Assembly (NCBI GenBank): GCA_007922195.1 | Contig: ML681992.1 | Span: 41,069,221-41,133,220, forward strand | DNA length: 64,000 nt | Source of the DNA: Podocnemis expansa | Lineage: Eukaryota; Chordata; Testudines; Podocnemididae | Reading direction: 5' to 3' | In this document: positions 47,105-58,605 of the stretch, piece after piece | Layout of the letters: each line of letters starts with the position of its first letter | Position numbering within the stretch: position 1 is the stretch's first letter | Made by a program: the position numbers and the translations under genes | Notes under the pieces: generated by a model | What the model saw: only the letters and a program-made list of their open reading frames with translations | Database searches by the model: none | Told to the model about the DNA's origin: nothing

Positions 47105-47985
47105 ACCTTAGTCCTATACTTCTAAAAAAAAAAAAAAAAAAAAAACTCAAAGAAGAAGATATACGTAGGGACCTTAAGTTGAAACCAAAGAAGTCATGAT
47201 TGGAGGAGTGTACAACTCTGCTAATTGGTCCAGCTGAACTATTTAAGCTAATAGACACAAGCAGCCGTCTGGACAGCTGGGTGAATTCCAGATATTATAT
47301 TCTTAGCAGTCCAAGACCTAGAGAACAAGACAGAATTCCCAGGGCATCTTGATTCAAGACCAGACTCAGTGTCTTGGGGGACAACATGTGCTGAGGAGCC
47401 TGAAATCCCCAATGACCAGTTGACAACTGCATCGGGAGACAGGATAGGAAGTAGTAAACACCCTAGTTGTCACCCCCACCCCCGATAGCAGTCCCTTGAC
47501 TCTGGCTATTAGGCCACACAGCTGTGATCCTCAGAGCAGTCATGTTGACTCTGGCATTGGGCCACACTGACCTGAGTCCAAAGACAGTCAGTTAAGCTCT
47601 AACCATGGAGCTGCTACACTCCCCAGTCCACCTCACAAGGGTTCAGGGTGGACATGCTGTGCGAGTTTCCAGAGGGATAGCCATGTTAGTCTAGTCAAGC
47701 AAAAAAAAAACCAAAAAGTCTTAAAGTGCCACACAACTCCTTGTTTTTTTTCATACTGTGCAAAACATACAGGAATTGTCAGTGTGAGTGAGTTTATTTG
47801 GATGAATATCTGCCTGATCTGCAGGCACACTCAGGTAGCTAGAAATCTGTGTGATAGAGCAGTTCCACCCACATAACTGCAGATCCACAAATGGGGGACA
47901 GTCTGAGGCAAAGGTCCCTACGTATATCTTCTTCTTTGAGTTTGTTTTTTTTTTTTTTTTTTTTTTAGAAGTATAGGACTAAGGT
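47105..47985. repeat. Inverted-repeat unit with A/T-tract arms
   Basis: The left arm 47105-47175 (ACCTTAGTCCTATACTTC, an A tract, then ACTCAAAGAAGAAGATATAC and GTAGGGACCTT) equals the reverse complement of 47911-47985, differing only in A-tract length and an inserted AAC. The 735 bp spacer is non-coding; it contains a roughly 50 bp imperfect tandem near 47485-47590 and the PLE pair at 47663. Flanking target duplications are not evident. It may be a foldback transposon, an inverted duplication or an assembly fault. Confidence 0.8.
47663..47751. mobile_element. Very short PLE tail pair with 10 bp target duplication
   Basis: A minus-strand tail end (CCAGAGGGATAGCCATGTTA, 47669 onward) meets a plus-strand end (CTTAAAGTGCCACACAACTC). 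CATGCTGTGC at 47653-47662 and CATACTGTGC at 47752-47761 form the duplication with one mismatch. Only 89 bp long. Confidence 0.75.
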
Positions 47986-49439
47986 TGTTTTCAAAATGCT
48001 TTTTTCATGAATATCATCTTTAATCCTCTCAGTAATTGATAATCGCTAATTAAGTCACACACCACTCATTTGTAAATGATGATGTATCCATTTTGCCAAT
48101 GGTTATAATGAGACTAGGTCACAGAATAAATGATGAGTTGAGAATATATTGTATGATTCTTAGTTCTCAGTCCCATTCTTTACCCTATACAAATCTTTTC
48201 CTGGAACAAACTGGATCATAGATGACACAGCTCCAAAATTCAGTTCTGTTTAAATATACTTATGTTAACCCTCTTACCATCTCTTTAGAAGTCTGGACAG
48301 AGGGCTCATTCTCACTGAAACAGCAGTAGAGCTATTAGACACAGAACATGGATTTATAGGGAAACAGATTTCCTTTTTGTAGGGGTTGTTGTTTACACAG
48401 TGATGTCTTTGACTTAAAATAGGGCTTTATAATCATCACTTCCTCGTGTATTCTTGCAAAAATGTTTAGTACTAGTCAAATATTACAGGACCTTTATAAA
48501 TAGTTTCATTCATCAAATGTTGAGGAGCTGGAATACAATGACAGATTTCCAGTCCTCTTAAATCAAAGATAAATTCCACTGATGTGATCTCAGCCCAGAT
48601 AGCATCTGATATCCTTACTAAATGAAGCATAAACCCATTTCTGAAGGCTGACTTCAAGCTTCTGCTATTCTTCTGACTTTAAGCTTCTGCTAGTCTCCTA
48701 ACTTTATTCATTATGTAATCATTGTGCATTTGAAGCCTGACAAACAGCAGCCCATGAGCATCAAGATATTGATCTCAGAAAATAAAAATAAAAATTAAAA
48801 AAAACCCAGAGAAACCTTGAAAGATGTTACTTTTAAACTGTGATCTGTTTTAGTAATTTAATAATTCAGTAGCTAGAAAAAAACTAAATATACTTTTTAA
48901 AAAATTCTTACTAATATGTCAGTAAAGCATATGTTCAACCCTTAAGCAATAAGCGGCGTATGCCAATGAATTTTACTATTGTATACACCTTGGATGCAAA
49001 TCAACTCTTCTTCACAGTACTATATATAACAACTCTTAATATTTTATGTAGAAGGCAGAATCAGATTCATAAATAATAAATCTATACCTCCTAGGTGGAA
49101 AACATATGAGTAGAGTGAGTTCCTGAGAAAAATCACAAATTTAATAAAAGTGTTCAGTACTGTATTTTTAAATGTCAGTCACAGTCATTTGCCACCACTG
49201 AAACAGAATAAATTGTCAGTTGATAATGTAAACATTCAAATTAATCAAGATAGTTAATTACTACATTCTTCCCTCAGTCATGCTAGATCAGTTAATACAA
49301 ATGCAAATCATAGAGAATAAAAAGGATGTTTTTTCTGATGGTGGGCTAAACATGAACAATAAATGATCAAATTAATAGAAAATGTATATATTTTATAGAT
49401 TCCACTTCCCTCTGTCTCTGGGATCTCATAAATATTGAA
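47986..49439. other. Intronic sequence with one short tandem
   Basis: CTGACTT-AAGCTTCTGCTA is repeated about 25 bp apart around 48647-48697. Nothing else recognised. Confidence 0.45.
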
Positions 49440-50290
49440 AGTGTAGTAACTTTGGGGACGAAAGGATTAACACCCTGGTCAATGAATCCCAGGAGAGCCA
49501 AGAGAAACAGAGTACAGGTTTTTGAATTGGAGCAGCAGCCTTGCCTGTTTCCTGTTTGGTGGTAGCAGGGCTCCTGGAAGGATCAGTGTGAAGGCAGGGA
49601 GAAAGGCCAAGAGGATCCAGCAACATCCATGCTCAAGATAAGCTCAAGTCTGTAGCTGACCATGAGTTAGCAGAACAGGGAATGTTTAGCTAGACACAGT
49701 CAGGGTATTTGTTTTGATTTGTTTTTAGATTCCTCTGTGCTGAGCACATGTAACCCCACCCACTATCCTGTAACTACCTAAGTTAAATCCCAAAGAAGCA
49801 AATCTCTGCATTTCTTTGCTGTTCTTTTTAATTAAAGAATTCACCCTTTTAAAATAAGCTCTGGTTCTGTGTCCTAAAAAGGAAGAGGTTTTGTTTGTAT
49901 GCGCCTCAGATTGCACAGCCAACTATTAAAGGTGATTTGGTCCCATTTCAGCTGATATCACAGCTGGGGTTCAATTGCTCTCTTGAGGGAAGAAGAAAAG
50001 TGAGGGAACCACGCAGAAAGGAATTCCCAAGTGTGCTTCCCTGAGTTTTCACAGCTGATGTTCAATCACTCTCTTGAGGGATGAAGAAAAGCAATTGAGG
50101 GTACCTTGCAGCAAGGAATTCCCAAGTTTTTTTACATTTGGGTGGTGGCAGCAATACTACTCCAAGGCCAGGAAACTGGTAGCCTTGGATAGTTTAAGAT
50201 AAGGCTTTAGGGCCAGTGTGTTTTAAGGCCTTTTGCAGCCCCCACCTTCTGCATTCAAAGTGCCAGAATGGGGAAAGAGTTAGTGAAAAA
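49440..50290 (+). mobile_element. LTR-like or unclassified retroelement segment
   Basis: Contains an ATTAAA signal in TTTTAATTAAAGAATTCACC (49826-49845), then TTTACATTTGGGTGGTGGCA (50131-50150), CAAGGCCAGGAAACTGGTAG and CCCCACCTTCTGCATTC. I remember this order from a reptile LTR-type repeat. A tandem duplication lies inside it. No coding part and no paired terminal repeat are in the window, so the class is uncertain. Confidence 0.4.
49959..50127. repeat. 91 bp tandem duplication (two copies)
   Basis: CACAGCTGGGGTTCAATTGC...AATTCCCAAGT (49959-50031) is repeated from 50050 as CACAGCTGATGTTCAATCAC... to 50127. Copies differ by scattered substitutions and a small indel; period 91 bp. Confidence 0.85.
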
Positions 50291-52174
50291 CTGAGGGCAA
50301 AACGGCCAAAGACAAACGGAACTAAACAGAATGCTCTGACTGTGAGCCTTGAAAAGGGCCACCAATGAACTTAAAGGGCATACTCAAGAAGGAAGTTTCA
50401 AATACTGGCTTCCTGAACAAAGAATCACTTGCCTTTAGTAGAACAGAACAAATCTTCTGGAATACAAGGAAGGTAGCCAATGTCACCAGTTGAAGAGGCA
50501 CACTGTACTACACATAAGAGTAGAGGCAGCTGCTCAGATAATTCATGAGTAGATTATTAAGAATGTAACATTTCATTAGAAAGAACCTGGCCTGATTATT
50601 CACTAAGCACAGCTTTTGCTCAGATGGGATTGGAGTCTATAATTTGTATAAAAATGCATCATCTTGAGTTTGCACTGTGTATGCCATTTCACGAACTCTT
50701 GATGTAAATCTGATATGTAATACCACTAACCTGCATTCAGAAGCAGTGCACATCAGTTTAGGACTGATAGTGAAGAATATTTCATTTAGTTGAAACAACC
50801 CAGAGATTTTAATGAATGCAAAATTTAAAGCGAAATTTGGCCAGGATTAACATCTGTCAATATATATCCTTAGATGGCCCATGCCACTGAAATGTTCCTG
50901 CTTAGGAAAAAAGCACACTAATATGATCGACAATGGCAGAAGTGCTGCTGCCTCAGTAGAAGACCCTGCTCCCTGGGTCCGATTTCGTGTCCCAGGCCTG
51001 ATGCGGTCTCCGGCCCCCGCTGCCAGACTGGCCATAGATCCTTGGCTGGGGATGGAGCTGGGCAAGGTGGGGCCTGGTGACCTGGCCTGGATCCCTGGCC
51101 AGGAGAGGCAGGCACTGCCATGGGTGGTCCAGTCCAGATGTAGGGCGAGGCTGCTCACAGCAGTGCCTGCCTCTCCGGGGCCACACCGGGAACTTGGGGC
51201 ACTGGTGCCTAGACTCTGTGCATGTCCCATGTGCCGGGGCCCCTTTCCACCATTCTAGGGTATAATATCAGTACCGTAAAAGGAAGCACCAAAACCAGGC
51301 AAGGGCCAGAGCAGTCCTAGGCTGCAGCCCCCAGCAAACATCCTTCCTCTTTGGTCAACCCCAAATGAGCTGGGCTGCTTTGTTTTATACTGAGGCAGCA
51401 GTTGGCACATACCCAGCGCAGTCTGGAGAGTGGTAATTTCACCAGCTGTAATGTGTGGTTAATCCTTTCAAGGCCAGTGGAGGATACAAGGAGGCATGAC
51501 TTTAAAATCTGGCCCATAGCTAGCCACTCCATTGTGCCACAAAACACACAGCATAAAAACTCTTTAGGTGAAATCCTGGCCTTATCAAAGTCATTAGATG
51601 TTTTATGATTGATTTCAGTAGAGCCAAGATTTCACCTTCTGTTTACAGCTTGTTGCTGGGGGATATTCATATTTTTTTCCCAGGAACATTTCAGTGAGAT
51701 TCCTTTGCACTGTGAAAATGGGAGAGTAAGGAAGAAGATTAACCAGGCTGGAGAAAAGAAAAACACAAAATAATCCTGGCATAGACACTGCAAGTAAAGG
51801 AAATTATTGAGGGTATTTAGATTTCACTCCAAATTACGTCTCACAGAAATACCACCTGCTACCCAGAGCACCCTAAACTATGGACAAGTAATTTTGAAAA
51901 CCATAAAGTAATATATTTATGTGATTACGGCATCAATTTTTTTCAAACAAAAAAGGTGTGAGTATTCATTAAAATCAATGGCAATTACACACATTCATTA
52001 ACTGTGAACAAGTGAACAGATTAGAGAGAAGTCAAAGTATTGCCTATGCTCAAATCAAACACACTAGTAATTTATTGTCGACTCTCAGAATAGTTCCTAA
52101 CATCTGCAGATCACTTGGTTTTAATCTATGCTGCTGAGTGATTACCTGTAATACTGATTCCCTTTGAAGCACCT
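50291..52174. other. Intronic sequence with a GC-rich patch
   Basis: 50940-51255 is clearly richer in G+C than its surroundings and allows overlapping open frames of 60-127 codons on both strands; none resembles a protein, and there are no splice sites or CpG density that would mark a promoter island. The rest is plain AT-rich DNA. Confidence 0.45.
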
Positions 52175-52260
52175 CACATTGACCAATTGAAAGGTAGGAT
52201 ACTGGGTAGATGGACCATTGGTCTGACCAAGTATGGCCATTCTTATGGTCCCTTGCCTCT
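52175..52260 (+). mobile_element. CR1 3' end fragment
   Basis: GGATACTGGGTAGATGGACC followed by GGTCTGACCAAGTATGGCC and TTCTTATGGTCC: the standard 3' terminus. Confidence 0.7.
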
Positions 52261-53011
52261 GTCCCTCTAAATTGAAATTGAGAAGAGGTAATCACTAGCT
52301 GAAAGATGCCATATTGGAAGGGCATAAGAAAATGTAAAATTTACATTTTTTCAATAAAAACTGAAATTGAAAGAGAAAAAGCTAACTCCCACACTACTTC
52401 AGTATAATGAAAACTGGCTGAACAGAAGTTGTTGTGTTTCAGTGCATGAATGGATGGATTTCTCTACTGCCTATCACTGGCATTGGAGATCCTTCATTTG
52501 GGCTTATGGTTAATGTATTTAACTAGGATTCTATTCTATCCTTCTTTGGCAGGGTCTAAGAAGAGAGCAGTGACATACAAATATGCTATGGAATTTAAAA
52601 AATGCTTTAATTTTTTTGTATGTGGGAAAGAAGTTGAGGTGGAGTGTAAAGTAAGGTACTGGCTTTGAAAATTTGCAAAATCTTTGGTTTGTGAGGAATT
52701 CAATCCCAGATTTCAGGAAACTGGTATTACTGTGTGGCAGAAGAATGTCTGGGTGTCTTTGCTCTTCTGGTCATGACCACTGAATAAACCAATGCTGTAG
52801 ATCTATGTCTAATGCACGTAAGTACAAGTGGTGAAAGAAGCTAGAGGGGTTGGGATGTACCCATCTGGGATGAAGTCAGAACATGAAATACAATGCTGCT
52901 GTGAAATACTGATGTCTTCTATGAAGTAGGGAACCAAAGTTTCAGTCTCTCATTTTTGTTTCTTGTTTTTACATGGCACTGAATAAGGCATAAAGTTGTT
53001 ATTATTAGAGT
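52261..53011. other. Intronic sequence, nothing recognised
   Basis: 751 bp; a 72-codon frame at 52450-52668 is not recognised. Confidence 0.4.
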
Positions 53012-53025
53012 CTTAATTTTTATGG

Positions 53026-53480
53026 GTCAACACTTCAATCTTCGTGATCACACCATTAATGACTTGCTAATTGCTGTGCACCAACAGATGACTACTAGAT
53101 CAAGACTTCAAAGAGAAGCTCCTGAGATTGAATTTATTTGCAAGTTTGGTTGTGTTTCCTCAGGACTTAATAGGAACATTGGATTTTACTCGCATTACAA
53201 CAGGTGATTTGACCTCATCTTCCTCACTATGCTGTTCCCCAGTGTCTGACTCTTAACAACTGTTTTGATTTGCTGTTACAGTGTGACCCGCTCCCATGAC
53301 TTACAGAATGGGAAGAAATAAATGCAGGGGAGTGTAAGTTTCCCTATCTTCAAAGCATCTGATGAAGTGGGATTTTCTCCCACAAAAGCTCATGCAATAA
53401 ATAAATTTGTTAATCTTTAAGTGCCACAGGACTCTCTGTTTATTTTACTGAACTAGCTTAACACAGCTGCCCCTTTGGAA
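53026..53480 (+). mobile_element. PLE 3' part: end of the GIY-YIG region and tail
   Basis: A 61-codon frame at 53022-53207 encodes the block downstream of the endonuclease core: GQHFNLRDHTINDLLIAV, LQREAPEIEFICKF and GLNRNIGFYSHYNR, the last being the usual end of PLE proteins. It is followed by the 3' untranslated region and the tail (GCATCTGATGAAGTGGGATT at 53357, AATAAATTTGTTAATC, CTTAACACAGCTGCCCC). CTTAATTTTTATGG at 53012-53025 and CTTCATTTTTGTGG at 53481-53494 match at 12 of 14 positions and may be a worn target duplication. Confidence 0.85.
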
Positions 53481-53494
53481 CTTCATTTTTGTGG

Positions 53495-55945
53495 CTAGAC
53501 TTCTCAAAAGAGTTAGGTGGTGAACTTCCACTGAATTTCACATGACATGTTTTGAATCAGATAGCTTTCCCGATGACTTGTACTAGCTTTCAGCTTATTC
53601 TGTGCGGTAGAACCACGCATAACCATCGGGAGTGATTAATGTGTATGATGAAAGGGCACGTCACCTCTTTTGTATTTCCATGAATGCAGATGATTACAGT
53701 CGTCTATTTTTCACCATTACAGATTTACAAAACTGAACACATCATATTATAATAGAACCTGTCCTGATATACCAAAAATATAATCCTTGGTACCTGATAG
53801 TTACTATTAATCTGAATGGCTGTTCTGATACATTACCAGAGTGCCCCAGGATTTGTTAGGCATTCTGAATTATAACACTAGATGGACCTGGTCTGAATTG
53901 ATAATGCCTTTCATTTTGTTCTACTTCTCTTTCCCTGACTCACTTGGATTAAATGAGAATCATTGTACCGCTTTTAATTACAGCTCCATACCAAGAGATT
54001 TGACTACATGGTAAATTTTAACTTATTTTGTTTCCATGCATAAACACTCCAGTATTATTTGCTTATGGCTTTCATTTGGTTTGGTTCATATTTAGCTTCC
54101 TAATTTCAATTGATAAAGCTACTAAGGGACCTAACTTCACTACAAAAGTCAAAAATTGAGGCAAAATCCTACCTTTTAATTAATAGAGAGAAAAAGCTAT
54201 TTATATTTTACAGTAAAGGTGTTCTCACTGGGACAAATTCAGCCCTGCTGAAGTCAATTGATTTGCACCTGTTTATTCCAGGGCCAAACTTGATTCTTTA
54301 TGTTTGAGATTATACACTAAAAAAATTTCAGTTTCTCTGAATGGGAGAAAAGGATCAAGCTTTCTGCTTGTTATGGATATCCATAACGCATTCACACACA
54401 AAAGTTGGGAAATGACATTCTGTTATAGGTGGCAAATTATATGGGTCTGTGGTGACCAGGCTCCACCAATATTGAGGTATGTGGGCCTGGTTCCACCACT
54501 ATTTCTGTTCTGCTAATGGATGCTGAATGCAGAGCCCCCAGTGGTGCTTGGCTGTGCAGAGGCAAAGTGCAGTAGCCCCCAGGGCCCAGGGCAGCCTGGT
54601 TGTTCTGCCTCCTTCTCTTGGACACACTCAGCAGCTGGTCAGTAGTTGCTTTAGCACCACCCCTGCTCTCCAGCAGTGTGGCACAGCAGTGGCCACTCCT
54701 TCATTCTTGGCTCTGCCACTCCTCTCCCACATGGGCGCAACGCTCTGGCCAGGAGCCCCTCCCGGTCCCAAGCAGTGCTGTGTGGTGGCCGCATCCCACT
54801 CCTGGTCCAATCCCTTCTCAAAGGACATGTGGGCCCAGCACTCTGGCTAGGTGCCAGTCCTGAAAGAACAGGAAATTACACAACCCTGGTGCCAATGCCC
54901 TATGTGTCTCATATTTGAAATGAAGAGTAGGAGCTATAATATTTAGAACTAATCTTCTCTATAGACTCAGTGAAACTTTAATCCATTCTGTGACTGAAAA
55001 TAAGTGTTCATTTCAAATTAGTTACGGACCGACATTACATAATAACGCAAAATCATTTAATTGAAAATGTCTTGCATACATTCATTCTCTCTACACTAGA
55101 GCAATATGATGATTAGTGATGAGTGAAACAGTTTAGATAAAAGAAATTATCCAAACTTCACAGAAAACTCAAACCAGCACCAAAATAATTATTGTATACT
55201 GGAACAGCTATTTTAATTTTTTTCATCACATTTTTCTCAAAAGGGGTATATATGCTACTGTTTTTAATTTTTTATGGAAAGTATTTGTTTTCTTTACAAT
55301 GGTGTTTTGATGATGATGTCGGAATACCAAATCCTAAAACTTTGTGGGGTTTTGAACAAAATTTGTTTTCAGTGGTTTTTGGTTCAGAAAAGACTTATTT
55401 TTGATATATAAAACTGATATGTTTCATGGACTATGTTTCTCCTAATTTTACAACAAAATTGTAAAGGACAGAGACTAGAGCAAGAAGATGTATACTGAGT
55501 GTTCTGTTCCCTTAAATAAGAATTGATTATCTTCATCTGGATTTCTACCTTGTCATTATCACAGTTCTAATTGAGGGTAGCTGAAAGTTGTTTAAATAAA
55601 AATGCAATAAGAAATTTTGTTCACCCACAAACAATTTCCTCCCAGGATAAAACCTTATTTCCAGACTAAACACTGCATTATCAATCTGAATTAAAATGAC
55701 CTTTCAAACATTTTGAGGTTTGTACATTACTAATTATTCAATTTACTATTTTGGTTTACTAGCAAGAGGCCTCAGATATCAGAAGTTAGTAGGTGATACA
55801 AATATCACCTATAGATAGTCTTGTTATAGGACATGTTTTTCCATCTTCCCAGTTAGCCACAAAAATCATTTCTCCTCTTTGGAACCATGATTGCATATTT
55901 AATGAAAATTTGCAAAAGAGATAGTGGATCTTCCATTATATAGAG
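53495..55945. other. Intronic sequence with a GC-rich patch
   Basis: 54440-54880 is GC-rich with overlapping frames on both strands (up to 107 codons) and repeated words such as CAGTGGTG and GGCACAGCAGTGG; it may be an unclassified repeat. The remainder is AT-rich with no features seen. Confidence 0.4.
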
Positions 55946-56133
55946 CAGGGGTCTCAAACTCAAATCACTGTGAGGGCCACACAAGGACTAGTACGTTAGC
56001 CCAAAGGCTGCACCACTGAAAACTTTTCACACAACAAGATTGCAAATATTGGTAACAATTGTGTTGTTGTGGGCCACAGGAAACAGCTTTAGGAGCTACA
56101 TGTGGCCCATGGGCCACCTGTTTGAGAGCCCTG
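55946..56133. mobile_element. hAT-type MITE with 8 bp target duplication
   Basis: Starts CAGGGGTCTCAAACTCAAAT and ends ACCTGTTTGAGAGCCCTG, inverted ends of about 15 bp of the CAGGG(G/C) type used by hAT elements. The interior has GAGGGCCACACAAGG and the complementary GTGGCCCATGGGCCAC. Flanks ATATAGAG and ATAGAGAG match at 7 of 8. 188 bp, non-coding. Confidence 0.8.
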
Positions 56134-58439
56134 ATAGAGAGCATGTCTTTTTATGACTCTTGAATCAAATCAGTCAAAACTCTACTCACATAATCAAACA
56201 AACTCTTATTTTAAAGGTAAGGTAGATCAGTGCAATATTAGGCACTTATCACAGGACATACTCTTCTTCACAGGTAAAAAGAGAGCTGTTTTAAGAACGT
56301 CACTGGAGAATCAAGTGTTTGTATACCTGTGCTAATGGATGCTTGCACTCATAACCAGCTATCAGAGTTTGGATCACTGCTCACAAGATAAAAACCTTCT
56401 ATTGATTGAAGGTGCCAGGTGGTGCATGGTTCAGACAACACTGAATATAAGCCATCTGTTCTGCAGGGAGTCCCAGAATTATGTCATCCAGGAAAAAATG
56501 GGAGATGTGCTTTCTCATGTTTGATCACACTTGATAGAATTCACGATGAAAAAAAAAAAAGGAATGACTGAGCAAAGGAAGAAAGAAAAGGACAGGGTTC
56601 ACAGACATACCTGGCTTCTCTCAGTACAAACAGCTGATGCCTGGGAAAATCCTTCTGATTACTAGTTTTTCAGAATGTTAAAAATAGAAAGAAACTGCCT
56701 GCAGGTAGTCCACACACAGAAAATCCAATGACAGTTAATGGCATTGGAAGAGGTAATGAACCATATAAAAATGATTCAGACAACTCAAGACTCAAATTGT
56801 TTATTTCTCCCCAAGAAGCATGCTGAAAAGTCATAAAGTACTGCTCTGTGATAGTGTGCTCAATACCTTTTTATGTGGGGTCGAAAGGCAAACAAGAAAC
56901 AATGTTATTTCTGTATTGGAAAAATAGGCAAAGATAAAAACAGGCAAGAAAAACCATCAGCTTTCAAGACATAATTAACTTATAATTTGAAGTATTGGCA
57001 CAATAGACTGATATCAGCATCATAACCTGAATAGGCCTTTTGGAGCAAAGCATGAGAAAAATGCTGCAGGGATGCTGTCATTCACAATCTCCGAGTCTTC
57101 CTTTATGAACTGACACCACTGTCATTATAATTCATAGCTGTTCAGTATCCTTAGGTTACAGAGGCAGATTACTTCTTTTTTTAGAAGATAAATGAGTGGA
57201 CACAGGCACTTGATTAATAAATTATCCTACTCTACATTTATTTACAATGTTTACAGTTCCTGTGATAGCTTTGAACAAAGATCTGTATCAGATGGAAAAT
57301 CTCACTCTGTTTACTTGCAATTGCACTCAAGGACACACTTCTTATCCACACAATTTAAACATAAAGGAATCATTAAAGCTGCTCAGAATTTGTTTTTCCT
57401 CACAGAAATTTTTATTTTCCATTGGAAAAAGAAAACCGTAACTTTTTCAGATCTTGGTAAATGAAAAATGTTGGCCAAAATTTTCAGTGAAGTTTTACTG
57501 GTTTGCTTGCTTGTTTTTGACAAAGAGACATTTTCCAATAAAAATTTTGTGTAGCTGAAAATTCAATTTTCTGTCACAATAAAATGCTGACAGAATTTTT
57601 TCTTACCAGCCTCAGGAATAACACTGTGTTATCTTCAATTAACTAAACATTCACTTGCATCTTAAAGACTTCAGATTATACTGAGGCGCCCTGACCTCTT
57701 GCTTCTCAGTGCTCAGAGATACTGGTAAAATTCTGAGGCTAGAAGCACAGTAGCAACCTTTAGGTCAATGACATACCATCTCTGTTTTATGAAGGCATTC
57801 AGTTAATGGTGACGACATAAAGCCATCACTTCCTCAGGTGACATGCTACTGAAAGACAAAGTACCAGGAGCATTTTCCAATTTATCTGTCTTCCCAGGGC
57901 TGTGCTATCATTAAATCATTAATCCTCAAAAACTCCATGAAGAAGGTATTAGTATTATCCTGATTCCGAATCAGTGTCTCAAAAAGTGAAGTGACTTCCC
58001 CAAAGTTCTGCTAAGTTAGTAACAGAACCAGCATTAATATCAGTAGTTTCTTGCTGCCCTGCATTTATTCCATTATACAACACAAAGCATTAACAACATA
58101 GAAACATTTTAATACAAATCTCAGAAACCATAGAGATTCAATCTGGCTCAGATAAACTCTTAGAAGTTTGGATGCATATATCATTAACTGAAACACTGGA
58201 ATGATTTACATTGGTCTGGAAAAAATGGCTCAGAGTCAAAAAAAAAATGCAGAAAGTGAGAGGTGGAAGGAGACATGTATATGAGCTTGCTAGAGCTCTG
58301 ATGTCATTTTTAGGCTGGCCTCCTCTGCCAGAATCTCTGTGAGAGGTCAGAAGTACATATATCTGATCCCATTCCTTGGGGGATTCCCCAGACTAATCAG
58401 TGGTCCCTGCCTGGTCCATTAATGTTATGAACACACCTG
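56134..58439. other. Intronic sequence, nothing recognised
   Basis: 2.3 kb AT-rich. An A tract lies at 56549-56560; no element or exon identified. Confidence 0.45.
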
Positions 58440-58441
58440 GC

Positions 58442-58605
58442 AAAAAAAAAAAAAACAAAAAAAACAACCCAGCTATTCTATCAACACAAATGCTCATTTC
58501 AAGTGGGATTTTCTCCCATGAAAGCTCATGCAAAAAATAAATCTGTTAGTCTTAAAGTGCCACACGACTCCTTGTTTTTTGTTTTTTTTTTTTACATTTC
58601 ATTCA
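58442..58605. mobile_element. PLE 3' tail, probably another inverted pair
   Basis: A plus-strand tail runs from AAGTGGGATTTTCTCCCATG (58501) through CTGTTAGTCTTAAAGTGCCA and ends in a T-rich run. The left edge (58442-58468) is an A-rich string complementary to that T-rich end, so the copy is probably a degraded head-to-head pair. No target duplication was resolved. Confidence 0.6.

Noticed and set aside
47112..47966. A and T tracts as poly(A) tails of processed pseudogenes
   Set aside because: The tracts sit inside identical inverted arms and no gene-like sequence precedes either one.
50847..51265. Cluster of 62-127 codon frames on both strands
   Set aside because: GC-rich patch with frames on both strands, no splice sites and no recognisable domain.
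54437..54918. Cluster of 60-107 codon frames
   Set aside because: Same reason: local GC bias, repeated words and no domain.
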